Shown one piece after another: positions 1 to 9,014 of a stretch of DNA of 64,000 nucleotides (the first letter of the stretch is position 1; every line of letters begins with the position of its first letter). A program made the translations under genes and the position numbers. The notes under the pieces were generated by a model that saw nothing but the letters and a program-made list of their open reading frames with translations, ran no database searches and was not told the origin of the DNA. This DNA comes from Pseudomonadota bacterium (GTDB lineage Bacteria; Pseudomonadota; Gammaproteobacteria; Ga0077536), in assembly GCA_018668255.1 (NCBI GenBank), contig JABISZ010000045.1, positions 1-64,000 on the forward strand, given 5' to 3'.

Positions 1-40
1 AGAAGAAGGAGTTCTATTCGAGAACCCTGAGACTTGAGAG

Positions 41-1561
41 CTAAAGTATTTGAGGCCGTTGACTTTCAGGAATTGCTAGTTTTTTTTCTAGGGTTTTAGA
101 CAATAAAAATAGAATAACTGACGCGACTAAGGCTACTGTACATAAGGTTGTAAAGATACTTTCCAGCGCTAAGGTTTCATAGAGTCCAGATACCCGTCCC
201 GCTATGTAAGAGCCAACTGCACTCGCAAGGAACCAAATGCCCATGGTTAAGCTAGCTATCTTTTGCGGAGCAAGTTTACTCATCGCACTCAGTCCTACTG
301 GGCTTAGGCACATCTCGCCTATTGAGTGAAGTAGGTACATGCACGCCAACCAAGAAGGGCTGACCAATACACCATTGCCTGCGCTATAGGCAGCACCGAC
401 CATGACAGACCAACCTAAAGCCATGAATAAAAGGCCTAACGCGAACTTCGCAGTAGTGGATGGCTCAGAACTGCCAAGTCGTAGCCAGAGCCACGCAAAG
501 CCTGGGCCTAGAAAGAGTATGATATAAATCGGGTTAAGCGATTGCATCCAGCTAGCAGGGAAAGAGAACCCTAAAATTTCTCGGCTAGTATTCCTCTCTG
601 CAAAAAGAGTAAGAGTTGATCCTCCTTGTTCGTAAAGTGACCAAAAAATAGTTGCCGCTACAAAAAGGACTAAAATTTTAAAAATTTTGACGCGATCAGC
701 TGATTGGCGCCAATTAGATGCAATGAGCCAAAAGAAGAAAGAAAAAGTGATTGCAAACAAGGCTATCCCGAAAACATTTCCTATTTGGGTCAAAGAAATA
801 GTTTTTAAAGACGGCAATAACATGGAGACAGTGAGGCAAAAGAATGCAGCTAACCATATTAGTTTCTGGAGTTTTCTCCCAGTGAATTTTATTGCTGTGA
901 CAGGCGCCAGTAAACCAATTTCTCCCAAATTTCTTGACCCTTTTATATAGAAAAGTAAGCCGATGGCCATGCCAATTGCAGCCGCTCCGAAACCGAAGTG
1001 CCAAGCGTAAGTTTGTTCTACGCCAATTTTTTGCAGCAGCAAGCGAAAGTAGGGGGCTTGACTCAACCACCCGCATACCAAGGGCGATGCAAATGCTCCT
1101 ATATTGATCCCCATATAGTAGATTGAATAACCCGCATCTCTTCTTTGATCGTCTTTTCCATAAAGTTGTCCTACCATCGAGCTGATACTCGGTTTGAGAA
1201 GTCCAGTACCGACGATTAGCGCAAACAATCCGCTTAGAAAGTATGACATTCCAGGTATGGCTAATAAAATGTGGCCGAGCATAATGATAACGCCGCCTAT
1301 TAACGTTGCATTGCGCTGTCCGATAAGACGATCGGCGCACCATCCTCCGGGTAAACAAGCCAAATACACCATCGAGGTATAGATTCCGTAAATAGCGCCA
1401 GCATCAGACACGCTTAATCCGAGACCGCCGTTGTTAACCGTCGTAACCATGAAAAGGATTAGAATTGCTCGCATCCCATAGTAAGAAAAGCGTTCCCACA
1501 TTTCCGTAAGGAATAGGGTCTTTAGACCGATTGGATGGTTTAAGAAGCTTTGTCTATTAAT
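41..1561 (-). CDS. POT/PTR2-family proton-dependent oligopeptide transporter
   Basis: This is a multi-spanning inner-membrane symporter that takes up di- and tripeptides with protons. The sequence shows the family's ExxERFxYYG motif at the first helix, a GGWCADRLIG loop and the FYxxINxG-type signature as YYMGINIGA. The first ATG (position 1501) would cut inside the ExxER motif and drop its first glutamate. Reading upstream in frame restores NHPIGLKTLFLTE, the normal family N-terminus, but no ATG, GTG or TTG occurs before the stop at 1595-1597. The best start is an ATT at 1561-1559, preceded by AAGGGAG with about 8 nt spacing, giving about 506 residues. Identity of the family is secure; substrate is not known. 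It lies 45 nt downstream of the DMT transporter on the same strand. Confidence 0.88.
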   Translation of the reverse strand: MNRQSFLNHPIGLKTLFLTEMWERFSYYGMRAILILFMVTTVNNGGLGLSVSDAGAIYGIYTSMVYLACLPGGWCADRLIGQRNATLIGGVIIMLGHILLAIPGMSYFLSGLFALIVGTGLLKPSISSMVGQLYGKDDQRRDAGYSIYYMGINIGAFASPLVCGWLSQAPYFRLLLQKIGVEQTYAWHFGFGAAAIGMAIGLLFYIKGSRNLGEIGLLAPVTAIKFTGRKLQKLIWLAAFFCLTVSMLLPSLKTISLTQIGNVFGIALFAITFSFFFWLIASNWRQSADRVKIFKILVLFVAATIFWSLYEQGGSTLTLFAERNTSREILGFSFPASWMQSLNPIYIILFLGPGFAWLWLRLGSSEPSTTAKFALGLLFMALGWSVMVGAAYSAGNGVLVSPSWLACMYLLHSIGEMCLSPVGLSAMSKLAPQKIASLTMGIWFLASAVGSYIAGRVSGLYETLALESIFTTLCTVALVASVILFLLSKTLEKKLAIPESQRPQIL

Positions 1562-1606
1562 TGCAGTATCTCCCTTAATGGAGTGTTCGGAAATTCAGTT
1601 GGTATT

Positions 1607-2512
1607 CTAATCAGCGTCGGAAAGCCTCTCCAGACGACTCGCTTGAAGATATATGAAGCTGGAAACGGTCAAACATGCTAGAGCTAACAATATCATAACT
1701 ATGCCTAACCAATCATCCTGAGACACTGATTCACCTAGGTGCCAAGCAGACGAAAGGATGGCGATAATTGGCACCAGCAAAGTCATCATACTAGTTGTTC
1801 CTGCCGTCAGTTTGTCAAGGAGATAGACCCACAGCAACCAACCCAAACCTGTTGAGACGATACCTGTTGCGAATAGAGCCATTATAAAGCGTGGGGTATA
1901 GATAGGAGTGGGCTCTCCCAATACCCAAGCTATAAATAAGAGGCCTAAGGAGCCAAAACCCATCTGCCACGCCGTCAGTGATAGCAAATCGATGGGTTCT
2001 CTAGCAAACATTTTCTTGATCAAGATAGACGCAATAGCCCAACTGAAAGCTCCACAGATAGCACTAACGCACCCATACAATTGTCCGTCTATCTCCCAAG
2101 GTTTTAAGACAAACATTAATCCAGGGAATGCTAGAATAATCGCAGCCCACTGGAAAGGTTTGATTCGCTCTTTTAGGATGGGCCAGGCAAGTAGCAATGT
2201 CCAGAAAGGATAAGTGAACATTAATATGGCTGCACGACTAGCTTCGGCATCTACCAAAGATAGTTGTGAGAACCCAACACACCCCATAGTATTAAAAACA
2301 CCAAGCAAGAGAATTTCTTTATAACGATGGAGCTCGAGTGGACGCTTCATTAGTACGACAAAAACCATAAGAAAAACAGAACCGATGAGTGTTCGTTGGC
2401 CTGCGAAAGAAAAAGGGCCCGAGTCCAACAGTCCTATTTTCATAAACACCCAAGAGTATCCCCAAAATAAAGACAGAAGAATGAATGCTATCGCTACAGG
2501 TCGAGTTTTCAG
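1607..2512 (-). CDS. DMT-superfamily EamA transporter
   Basis: This is a drug/metabolite-type exporter with two EamA repeats and about ten transmembrane helices; the cargo is unknown. The first standard start codon in frame is a GTG at 2449, which would leave out most of helix 1. Upstream in-frame codons read KTRPVAIAFILLSLFWGYSW, a textbook EamA first helix, with no ATG, GTG or TTG before the stop at 2564-2566. A CTG at 2512-2510 is preceded by GGAG with 7 nt spacing and gives about 301 residues, so I favour it. It lies just downstream of the enoyl-CoA hydratase-like gene and may be co-transcribed with it. The alternatives are the GTG start, or a base error removing a normal start. Confidence 0.82.
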   Translation of the reverse strand: MKTRPVAIAFILLSLFWGYSWVFMKIGLLDSGPFSFAGQRTLIGSVFLMVFVVLMKRPLELHRYKEILLLGVFNTMGCVGFSQLSLVDAEASRAAILMFTYPFWTLLLAWPILKERIKPFQWAAIILAFPGLMFVLKPWEIDGQLYGCVSAICGAFSWAIASILIKKMFAREPIDLLSLTAWQMGFGSLGLLFIAWVLGEPTPIYTPRFIMALFATGIVSTGLGWLLWVYLLDKLTAGTTSMMTLLVPIIAILSSAWHLGESVSQDDWLGIVMILLALACLTVSSFIYLQASRLERLSDAD

Positions 2513-2563
2513 TAGAGGACTCCAGGAGGTGAGGGGTGGAATTAAATAGTGATGGTGCGCTTG

Positions 2564-3355
2564 TTAATTGCCTGTAAAAGAGGGAGTACTTTTATCCAAG
2601 TAGGATTTTCGGGCGATTTTCTGATCGTCGGTAGCCATACTTAACAGATGTTGATCGGCATCCGAGTGCATTAGAGCCTGATCTAGTGCACCGGAAATTT
2701 GATTGATACTACGTTTGATCATTTGCGCGGCAATGGGCGATTTGTTGACATATCGCATAGCTAAATTTTTAGCTGCGCTTATCAGTTCGTCGGGAGAGAC
2801 GATATGATCAATAATGCCCCATTCGACTAACTGTTCGTCATAAATTCTCTCACCACCAATGACTAGTCTTTTGGCCTTGGACGTTCCGACTAAGCGAATA
2901 GTAAGGGGCAGGCTTTGCCACATGAGGTTAAGGCCTAGGTCGATCTCCGGATATTGGATGAAACATCCCGAAGCACCTATCCTAAAGTCCATAGCCGTTG
3001 CTAAACAAGCTCCTCCACCGATGGCTCCGCCATTCCATGCTCCGATAGTGATCTGGTCAATTGCTAAAACAGCATTTAGAGCTCGCTCGCCCATTCGGAT
3101 GCGACGTCGTTTCATAAGAAGACCAGTATCGTCTTGCTTTTTCATTTCTTGAATATCGGCTCCAGATGAGAAATGGTTCCCTTCGCCACTAAAAATAACG
3201 ACCCTAGTCTCCTCATCATCTCTGAAAGACAGAGCGCAAGCTTCAATTTCTGAAAGATGTTCTTTATTTAAGGCATTAGCGGCTTCGGGTCGATTGAGCA
3301 TAACAACAGTGACATGTTTGTCACGCAGAATTTTTAGATATTTATATGTCACCAT
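2564..3355 (-). CDS. Enoyl-CoA hydratase/isomerase (crotonase) family protein
   Basis: This 263-residue protein has the crotonase fold that binds acyl-CoA thioesters through an oxyanion hole. The SSGADIQEM loop and the NGGAIGGGACLA glycine-rich helix are both visible. Of the two catalytic glutamates of true hydratases, the second is kept (PEIDLGLN), but the first falls on a cysteine (GGGACLA instead of GGGCELA). The reaction may therefore be isomerisation or another CoA chemistry rather than simple hydration. It sits 20 nt downstream of an LLM oxidoreductase gene on the same strand, suggesting shared transcription. Family assignment is firm; substrate is unknown. Confidence 0.88.
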   Translation of the reverse strand: MVTYKYLKILRDKHVTVVMLNRPEAANALNKEHLSEIEACALSFRDDEETRVVIFSGEGNHFSSGADIQEMKKQDDTGLLMKRRRIRMGERALNAVLAIDQITIGAWNGGAIGGGACLATAMDFRIGASGCFIQYPEIDLGLNLMWQSLPLTIRLVGTSKAKRLVIGGERIYDEQLVEWGIIDHIVSPDELISAAKNLAMRYVNKSPIAAQMIKRSINQISGALDQALMHSDADQHLLSMATDDQKIARKSYLDKSTPSFTGN

Positions 3356-3375
3356 CAGATTCCTTTCGCATATAC

Positions 3376-4260
3376 TTAGAAAATCTCATCAGCCAGTTGG
3401 GAAAGCTCCTCGAGGATTGATTTCTCATCTTTGCCCTGAAGCCACAACACTATCCCGTTCGCGCTTGAATCAGCAACATTATCTAAATCAGCTTTATTCC
3501 TGAAGAGACCGTCAGGGGCGAACAAAGTAATATCGAGCGATTTGGGATCTCGTCCAAAATCTGCTGCATAGTTGTTGAGTTCAGCTCTACCATCTACTAT
3601 TTCTTGAGGATCGACACAGAAAGGAAGCCATCCGTCTCCCCACTGCGCCACTCTTTTAAACACTAGTGGCGTGCCTATGCTGCCAAGCAAAATTGGTGGG
3701 TGCGGATGCCGGGCGGGTTTTGGCTTGCATATCAAACGTGGAAAATCATAGTATTTCCCATGATGTTCAACATATTCACCAGTCCATAGCGCCTTCATTA
3801 CGGCAACATTTTCTTTAGTTTGAGTCCAACGGTGCTCAAAATCTCCGCCTAGAACTTCACATTCGGGTTTGTTCCAACCTGCACCTATTCCTAGTAAAAA
3901 CCGTCCCCCTGAATAGTGATCAAGGCTAGCTATTTCCTTTGCGGTAGTGATCGGATTTCTCTCAGGCAAAAGTGTGATCCCTGTTCCTAATTCGATGGTG
4001 GAAGTGGTAGCAGACGCTCGAGTAAGCGCAATCAGCGGGTCAGGCATTTTGAATAGATAGTCTGGAGTTGAACCGCCTGGCTCTTTACCTGGGTAATCAT
4101 CTGCTGATCCTTCGGGTATAACGGTATGTTCAGGCGCCCAATACGAGGAAAAGCCTAAGTCTTCGGCGTGCTTAGCTACGATCGCTGGATCACCGTTCTC
4201 CATGTCAGTTAACACTTGGAAGACCCCTATTTTCATTCCTTTGTATAGTTTGTTGTTCAT
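3376..4260 (-). CDS. LLM class flavin/F420-dependent oxidoreductase
   Basis: This is a luciferase-like TIM-barrel enzyme of about 294 residues, resembling the TIGR03619-type F420-dependent branch. Family marks are SSYWAPEHTVIP near the N-terminus, LGTGITLLPERNP, then the phosphate-binding region SGGRFLLGIGAGW. I chose the ATG at 4260, which has AGGGG 5 nt upstream; an ATG at 4329 would add 23 residues that do not look like the family. It is divergent from the LLM gene at 4531, and the two share a 270-bp upstream region. Whether it uses FMN or F420 and what it oxidises cannot be decided here. Confidence 0.87.
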   Translation of the reverse strand: MNNKLYKGMKIGVFQVLTDMENGDPAIVAKHAEDLGFSSYWAPEHTVIPEGSADDYPGKEPGGSTPDYLFKMPDPLIALTRASATTSTIELGTGITLLPERNPITTAKEIASLDHYSGGRFLLGIGAGWNKPECEVLGGDFEHRWTQTKENVAVMKALWTGEYVEHHGKYYDFPRLICKPKPARHPHPPILLGSIGTPLVFKRVAQWGDGWLPFCVDPQEIVDGRAELNNYAADFGRDPKSLDITLFAPDGLFRNKADLDNVADSSANGIVLWLQGKDEKSILEELSQLADEIF

Positions 4261-4530
4261 GATTTCCCCTATAGTGAAAGACGGTTGAAAAGGAGCAGTT
4301 GATAGACGAATCGCGAAGTCCAACACCATTTCCCGAATAAGCCTAAATTATAGACACAAGAGGCGCTACTCGTCTCTAGATATTTTTGGATGCTTGTTTC
4401 GAGACTAGTTTAGATAAGCCAGTGTAATCTCATACATGTTATATAAAGTGTCGGAACTTGTTGATTTGAGTTCGTGACCAGTACAAAATCGTAGACTCTT
4501 TACCGAGTTCGAAGAAAAAAGGGGATTGCT

Positions 4531-5634
4531 ATGAATCTGGGCTATTTCATGATGCCACTGCATCACATTGATAGGGAGTATCACGAGACTCTGGAGGAGG
4601 ATATTGAAGCGATAGTCTTGGCCGACGAGCTTGGATATACAGAGGCGTGGGTGGGAGAACACTATAGCTCGGCCGTGGAACAGATTACTTCGCCGTTAAT
4701 GTTCCATGCAAATCTGATTGCACGGACTAAAAAGATTATTTTTGCGACAGGTGTAATGTGCTTGCCTCAGTACCATCCAGCTGTTCAAGCAGGACAAGCA
4801 GCGATGTTTGATCATTTAAGTAACGGACGATTCATCATGGGTGTCGGTCCTGGTGGTCTTGCGTCTGACTTTGAATTATTTGGAGTCTCGGATAAAGACA
4901 GAATGGAAATGATGGAAGAGTCGTTGGATATGATTCTAGAGTTATGGAAAACAGATCCCCCTTATAAAATGCATGGGAAGCATTGGGATATCGAAATGAA
5001 AGAATGGACTCATCATGACATAAAAACAGGTTATGTTCCCAAGCCTCTTCAAGTCCCTCATCCTCCGATAGCTATGTCAGCAATGAGTCCTTTTTCTGGC
5101 TCATTAAGATTTGCCGGAGCTCGTGGCTATATGCCTGTTTCTGCGAACTTTATTGCACCTTGGTCGGTTGCTACGCACTGGCCTGCTTATTGTGCGGGAG
5201 CCCAAGAGTCAGGATTGACCCCAGACAGAAAGAACTGGCATGTCGCTAGAAGCATCTATGTTGCAGATACGGATGCTGAGGCAGAGGCCTTTGTGAAAAA
5301 AGCAAGAGGTAGCTACGACTATTATTACGATTATTTGTTTAAAATATTTGATCGTTCTAACTACAAAGGACCATTTGTGCCAAATAAAGACGACGATCCT
5401 GAACAACTTACGCATCAGGCAGTTAGAGATGCATGCGTCATCTGGGGGAGTCCAGAGACTGTTGCAAGAAAATTAAATGCGTTCCGTGCCGAAGTCGGAG
5501 AGTTTGGCACTTTGCTTTATGCTGCTCATGACTGGGCAGATAAAGCGGCGATGAAAAAATCTATGAGACTTATGGCGGAAGAGGTCATGCCTATTTTGAA
5601 CGGGACATCTATTCCCTTGGCTTCAACTGGGTGA
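4531..5634 (+). CDS. LLM class flavin-dependent monooxygenase (limonene-monooxygenase-like)
   Basis: This 367-residue luciferase-like protein has the long form typical of FMN-dependent monooxygenases related to limonene 1,2-monooxygenase. It shows EAWVGEHYSS at the start of the barrel, HPAVQAGQAAMFDHLSNGRF, and the phosphate-binding GRFIMGVGPGG. The C-terminal part holds VIWGSPETVARKL and an EEVMP tail common to this branch. The ATG follows a GGGG ribosome site. It is followed by a second LLM gene 55 nt downstream and faces a third across the divergent promoter region. It probably needs a separate flavin reductase, none of which is seen nearby. Substrate is unknown. Confidence 0.87.
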   Translation: MNLGYFMMPLHHIDREYHETLEEDIEAIVLADELGYTEAWVGEHYSSAVEQITSPLMFHANLIARTKKIIFATGVMCLPQYHPAVQAGQAAMFDHLSNGRFIMGVGPGGLASDFELFGVSDKDRMEMMEESLDMILELWKTDPPYKMHGKHWDIEMKEWTHHDIKTGYVPKPLQVPHPPIAMSAMSPFSGSLRFAGARGYMPVSANFIAPWSVATHWPAYCAGAQESGLTPDRKNWHVARSIYVADTDAEAEAFVKKARGSYDYYYDYLFKIFDRSNYKGPFVPNKDDDPEQLTHQAVRDACVIWGSPETVARKLNAFRAEVGEFGTLLYAAHDWADKAAMKKSMRLMAEEVMPILNGTSIPLASTG

Positions 5635-5689
5635 TAATAGAATATTAACGGAACGATTATAACAATTTTAGTTTGATAGGAGACTTGGT

Positions 5690-6703
5690 ATGAGTGCGGG
5701 TAAATTACGATTTGGATTATGGTACGACTTTCGCAATCCCCCTCAGTGGCAGCGAGATAATACGAGCCTTTACCACGAATGCTTTGCTCAAATCCTACGA
5801 GCCGAAGAGGCAGGATTTGACGATATATGGTTATCAGAGCATCATTTTTTAGATGATTGTTATTCTCCATCTATGCTTCCAATAGGTTGTGCTATAGCAG
5901 CTTTGACGAAAAAAGTTCACATTGGCACTAGCGTTCTGTTGTTGCCCTTACATGATCCCGTTCGAGTTGCGGAGGATGCCGCCACTTTAGATGTAATTTC
6001 AGGAGGGCGTTTAGAACTAGGATTAGGAGTAGGTTACAAAGCTGAAGAGCTTAGAGCTTGGGGCGTAGATCCCAAAAGTCGCGGGAAGCGAATGGACGAA
6101 GGTATTGAGATAATCCAACGACTTTTTGCAGGTGAAAAATTTAGCTTCCACGGGGAATATAACAATTTTACGGATATTCAGTTAAGACCTCTCCCAGTTC
6201 AGAAAAATCCTAGATTATGGATAGCAGGTTTCAGCAATGTGGCGGTGCGTCGCGCGGCCAGAGTGGGCGCTGGTTATATTGCCATTGGTCCAGTAGGGCC
6301 TTTTACCAAAGTCTATCGTGATGAGTTAGCAAAAACTGGAAAGAATCCTGATGAGTATGAGATAGCGGCTGGGTACGCGTGGTTGCATGTCGCTAAAGAC
6401 CCTGAGAAGCGATGGAAAGAAGCAGTTGAACATTTAGCCTACCAGCAGAATGAGTATGGCAAATGGTTCAGTGGAGCAGGAATGGATTTTATCAAACCTG
6501 TTACAGCTACTCGTGAGTCTATAGAGAAGAATGACGTATACATAGTCAGTCCTGAACAAGCCTGTGAGATGATAGAAAAATATCAGAAAGAAACCGATTG
6601 CCAAAGGTTTTATACGTGGGCAGTTCCTCCAGGTATGAGCCCTAGTTGGTCAGATGAACATATTGAGCTGATGGCGAGTGAAGTTATGCCGGCTTTCAGG
6701 TAA
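5690..6703 (+). CDS. LLM class flavin-dependent oxidoreductase
   Basis: This is a 337-residue luciferase-like TIM-barrel protein. It carries DDIWLSEHHF, the strand LLLPLHDPVRVAEDAA, and the flavin phosphate region SGGRLELGLGVGY, then RGKRMDEGIEI. A good ribosome site (AGGAG, 7 nt before the ATG) supports the start. It follows the preceding LLM gene by 55 nt in the same direction, so the two probably form an operon. It ends at a hairpin shared with the convergent DUF3047 gene. It could be an alkanal-monooxygenase-like or F420-type enzyme; the sequence does not settle it. Confidence 0.87.
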   Translation: MSAGKLRFGLWYDFRNPPQWQRDNTSLYHECFAQILRAEEAGFDDIWLSEHHFLDDCYSPSMLPIGCAIAALTKKVHIGTSVLLLPLHDPVRVAEDAATLDVISGGRLELGLGVGYKAEELRAWGVDPKSRGKRMDEGIEIIQRLFAGEKFSFHGEYNNFTDIQLRPLPVQKNPRLWIAGFSNVAVRRAARVGAGYIAIGPVGPFTKVYRDELAKTGKNPDEYEIAAGYAWLHVAKDPEKRWKEAVEHLAYQQNEYGKWFSGAGMDFIKPVTATRESIEKNDVYIVSPEQACEMIEKYQKETDCQRFYTWAVPPGMSPSWSDEHIELMASEVMPAFR

Positions 6704-6710
6704 TAAATTA

Positions 6711-6746
6711 CCGCTGTCAGATGTCTGAAATGATTTCTGACGGCGG
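6711..6746. terminator. Probable bidirectional terminator hairpin
   Basis: A 10-bp stem pairs CCGCTGTCAG (6711-6720) with CTGACGGCGG (6737-6746), with one G-T pair and a 16-nt loop. It lies between two convergent genes ending at 6703 and 6750. Transcripts from the minus-strand gene would meet a moderately U-rich tract after the stem. There is no strong T-run on the plus side, so efficiency there is uncertain. Confidence 0.55.
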
Positions 6747-6749
6747 CAA

Positions 6750-7814
6750 CTATAAAACCTGAAGGATCTTATTTTTGTCTTTTAAGAAGATTCTGGAAAA
6801 CTCCGCACTTGCTTGAGCATGTTGAAAAGTGGAAACGCCGATAAGCCATATAGCAGTGATAATTTGAGGCTCAAAACCCATGGATATTTTGACATCTTCA
6901 AATAAATTGCGAGATTCAGATAACCAATTTTTACTTTGGTCGCCTTTTCTAACCACATAATGGGTCTCGCGGTCTTTCCAAGATCTTACGGGGCAGTCAA
7001 AGTAATGTCCCTCATCTAATTGGCTACTCCATATCCACGTTAAATCTCTTCCGTTATCAAACTCAGCCGCAACTGACACGTAGTCATGAGATTTAGCTCT
7101 ATCTTCTCGTATACAGCTGGGATGTTCTATTAGCTTCCAATCCCAATTTAAATAAGTTGATTGAGTGACAGGAAATTCTAGTTTTTTCCGGATTATTCCC
7201 TGGTCGTTTAATGAATTAAGAATGATACGGTTCCTTTCTGAATCTGCAACGTGAGAGTATATATCGCTAACTCCGGCTTCCTTTAAATACTGCCAACCAG
7301 ACGGAGTAGCTTTTGGCTGCTCAAGTTGCTTAGAAGCGACCTCTAAAAGTAAAGATTTTTTAAATTGACTCAGGGCCTTCAATTTCTTTAAGCCCAGTTT
7401 AGGGTCGCGCTCCCAGCAGATGAGAGTGACACTTAGTTCCCCTGTTAAGTTTTGGTAAAGGCTAGTAGGGGACTTTAAGTCTCCTTTTAAATTGGACCAT
7501 AAGCCATAATAGATTCCGACTTCAATGGTTCCGGAAACATCAGCGACAAATGTGCCGGTTCCTCTTGTAACATTTTCAATCTCCCCTCCAGGGATTCTTG
7601 CCCATAAATGAAACCCCGGTCCGCCATACAAGCTTGCATCTTCGGTGGACCAATTTATCTGGCCTTCAGCTAGCAGTGTGTATTGTTGACCGCGTGTAAT
7701 TACTATTTTAGTCTGCTGCCAAGGAGGCTCATTTCCTGCAAGTAATATATAGTCAACCTTGGCGACTTCTTCTACTGAGGTAATGTCAAAATCAGTGACT
7801 AGTTTTTCTCTCAT
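6750..7814 (-). CDS. DUF3047-like protein with N-terminal lectin-like beta-sandwich
   Basis: No function can be assigned. The 354-residue protein has two parts. Residues about 1-135 look like a beta-sandwich of the PA-IL (LecA) lectin type: ITRGQQYTLLAEGQ, GGPGFHLWARIPGG and a final LSVTLICW strand follow that family's rhythm. Residues about 220-345 resemble DUF3047: a LNWDWKL opening, DYVSVAAEF, TWIWSS, a WLSESRNLFEDV segment and a closing IGVSTFQHAQASAEF strand. No signal peptide is evident, so a cytoplasmic place is likely. It stands alone between LLM genes, convergent with one at 5690 and divergent from another at 8032. The domain calls rest on recalled family patterns. Confidence 0.6.
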   Translation of the reverse strand: MREKLVTDFDITSVEEVAKVDYILLAGNEPPWQQTKIVITRGQQYTLLAEGQINWSTEDASLYGGPGFHLWARIPGGEIENVTRGTGTFVADVSGTIEVGIYYGLWSNLKGDLKSPTSLYQNLTGELSVTLICWERDPKLGLKKLKALSQFKKSLLLEVASKQLEQPKATPSGWQYLKEAGVSDIYSHVADSERNRIILNSLNDQGIIRKKLEFPVTQSTYLNWDWKLIEHPSCIREDRAKSHDYVSVAAEFDNGRDLTWIWSSQLDEGHYFDCPVRSWKDRETHYVVRKGDQSKNWLSESRNLFEDVKISMGFEPQIITAIWLIGVSTFQHAQASAEFSRIFLKDKNKILQVL

Positions 7815-8031
7815 CGAGGATTACTGTTTGGTAAAGGACAGAACGTATTCTTATCTAAAAATCAGCAAACGTAAAGTTGGTGCGGCTTATATGATCAGGT
7901 GTTTAGGATCGCATCTATGTTGAGGTACTATAGAACTGTTCCTTTGCCTCGTTGAGGTATACGCGGCGGAAATAGATCAATACGCCATATTTAGAACTCT
8001 AAAAAAGCAACACAAGTAGAGAGAAACAGCT

Positions 8032-8955
8032 ATGAAAATCAGATTGGGATTCGGATTACTCAACTATCCTTTTGAAAGCGGGAAAGAATATTTCCGTTGG
8101 GTTGAAATGCTTGAAGAAGCTGGAGTCGACTCTGTATGGCAGTCAGATCGATTGATCTCTACCGATAATTATTTGGAATCTTTAAGCGCTTTAGCATCCC
8201 TTGCGGGCTGTACAGAAAAAATTAAATTCGGAATGAACGCGATTGTGGCCCCTCTTCGTGATCCACTCGTGTTAGCCAAGCAATGTGCCACGATAGATTA
8301 TCTAAGCGGAGGGAGATTATTGCCAATGTTTGGAGTGGGGTACCCTAAGGCAGATGAGTGGGCGGCTACCGGACGGAGTTCTGACCATCGTGGCTCTAAG
8401 GCGAATGAAATGTTTGCTCTTATGACCAGACTTTGGACAGAAGAATCAGTGACTTTCGAAGGGAAGTACTACCAATACAAAAATGCCTCTATCGCTCCAC
8501 GTCCGTTACAGACTCCGCTCCCTTTGTGGATTGGTGGCTCTAGTAAAGCTGCTATAAACCGGACAGCAAAACTTGGATCGGGATGGATAGGGGGAATAAC
8601 AAGTCCTGAAGACGTAAAACGAGTAATTATGGGAATCAAGACTAAGTCAGCCGAATATGGCCGTGAGATTGACGATGATCATTATGGCACATCTATAGGG
8701 TTTCGGATCGGGAGCGTAGATGATGAAGCGGTAGTGAATTCTCCTTTTGTTAAGCGAACTGGTATAGGAGAGAACATGGATTTAAATCCATTATTTGCTA
8801 TAGGGAGTTCGGCACAAGTGACCGAAAGAATCCGCACCTATATTAAATCTGGTGCAAGTAAGTTTGTTTTGTTTCCTATTGCATCAGGTACAAAAGACGT
8901 ATTCGATCAGACGCAGCGTGTTATCGCTGAGATAAAGCCAGCAATAGAGAACTGA
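8032..8955 (+). CDS. LLM class flavin/F420-dependent oxidoreductase
   Basis: This is a 307-residue luciferase-like protein. It shows DSVWQSDRLI where other LLM members have the EHH segment, then APLRDPLVLAKQCATID and the phosphate region SGGRLLPMFGVGYP. A substrate-side stretch YKNASIAPRPLQ-PLPLWIGGSS is typical of F420-type members. It is monocistronic: a 217-bp gap separates it from the divergent DUF3047 gene, and a hairpin lies right after its stop. Physiological role is unknown. Confidence 0.86.
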   Translation: MKIRLGFGLLNYPFESGKEYFRWVEMLEEAGVDSVWQSDRLISTDNYLESLSALASLAGCTEKIKFGMNAIVAPLRDPLVLAKQCATIDYLSGGRLLPMFGVGYPKADEWAATGRSSDHRGSKANEMFALMTRLWTEESVTFEGKYYQYKNASIAPRPLQTPLPLWIGGSSKAAINRTAKLGSGWIGGITSPEDVKRVIMGIKTKSAEYGREIDDDHYGTSIGFRIGSVDDEAVVNSPFVKRTGIGENMDLNPLFAIGSSAQVTERIRTYIKSGASKFVLFPIASGTKDVFDQTQRVIAEIKPAIEN

Positions 8956-8967
8956 GTCTTGAAATTT

Positions 8968-9001
8968 AGGGCCGCCTGAATTTTGTAAGTCAGACAGCCC
9001 T
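8968..9001. terminator. Probable bidirectional terminator hairpin
   Basis: AGGGC (8968-8972) pairs with GCCCT (8997-9001) and an inner CTGA/TCAG stem continues after two mismatched positions, closing a loop of about 10 nt. It lies between the convergent LLM gene (ends 8955) and RRM gene (ends 9015), flanked by AAATTT and TTAAAAT. Confidence 0.55.
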
Positions 9002-9014
9002 TAAAATGTTGGAC

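Noticed and set aside
714-1358. A 214-residue open frame opposite-phase within the POT transporter gene
   Set aside because: It is a shadow frame rich in Arg, His and Cys, without a ribosome site or family resemblance, fully inside a well-supported gene.
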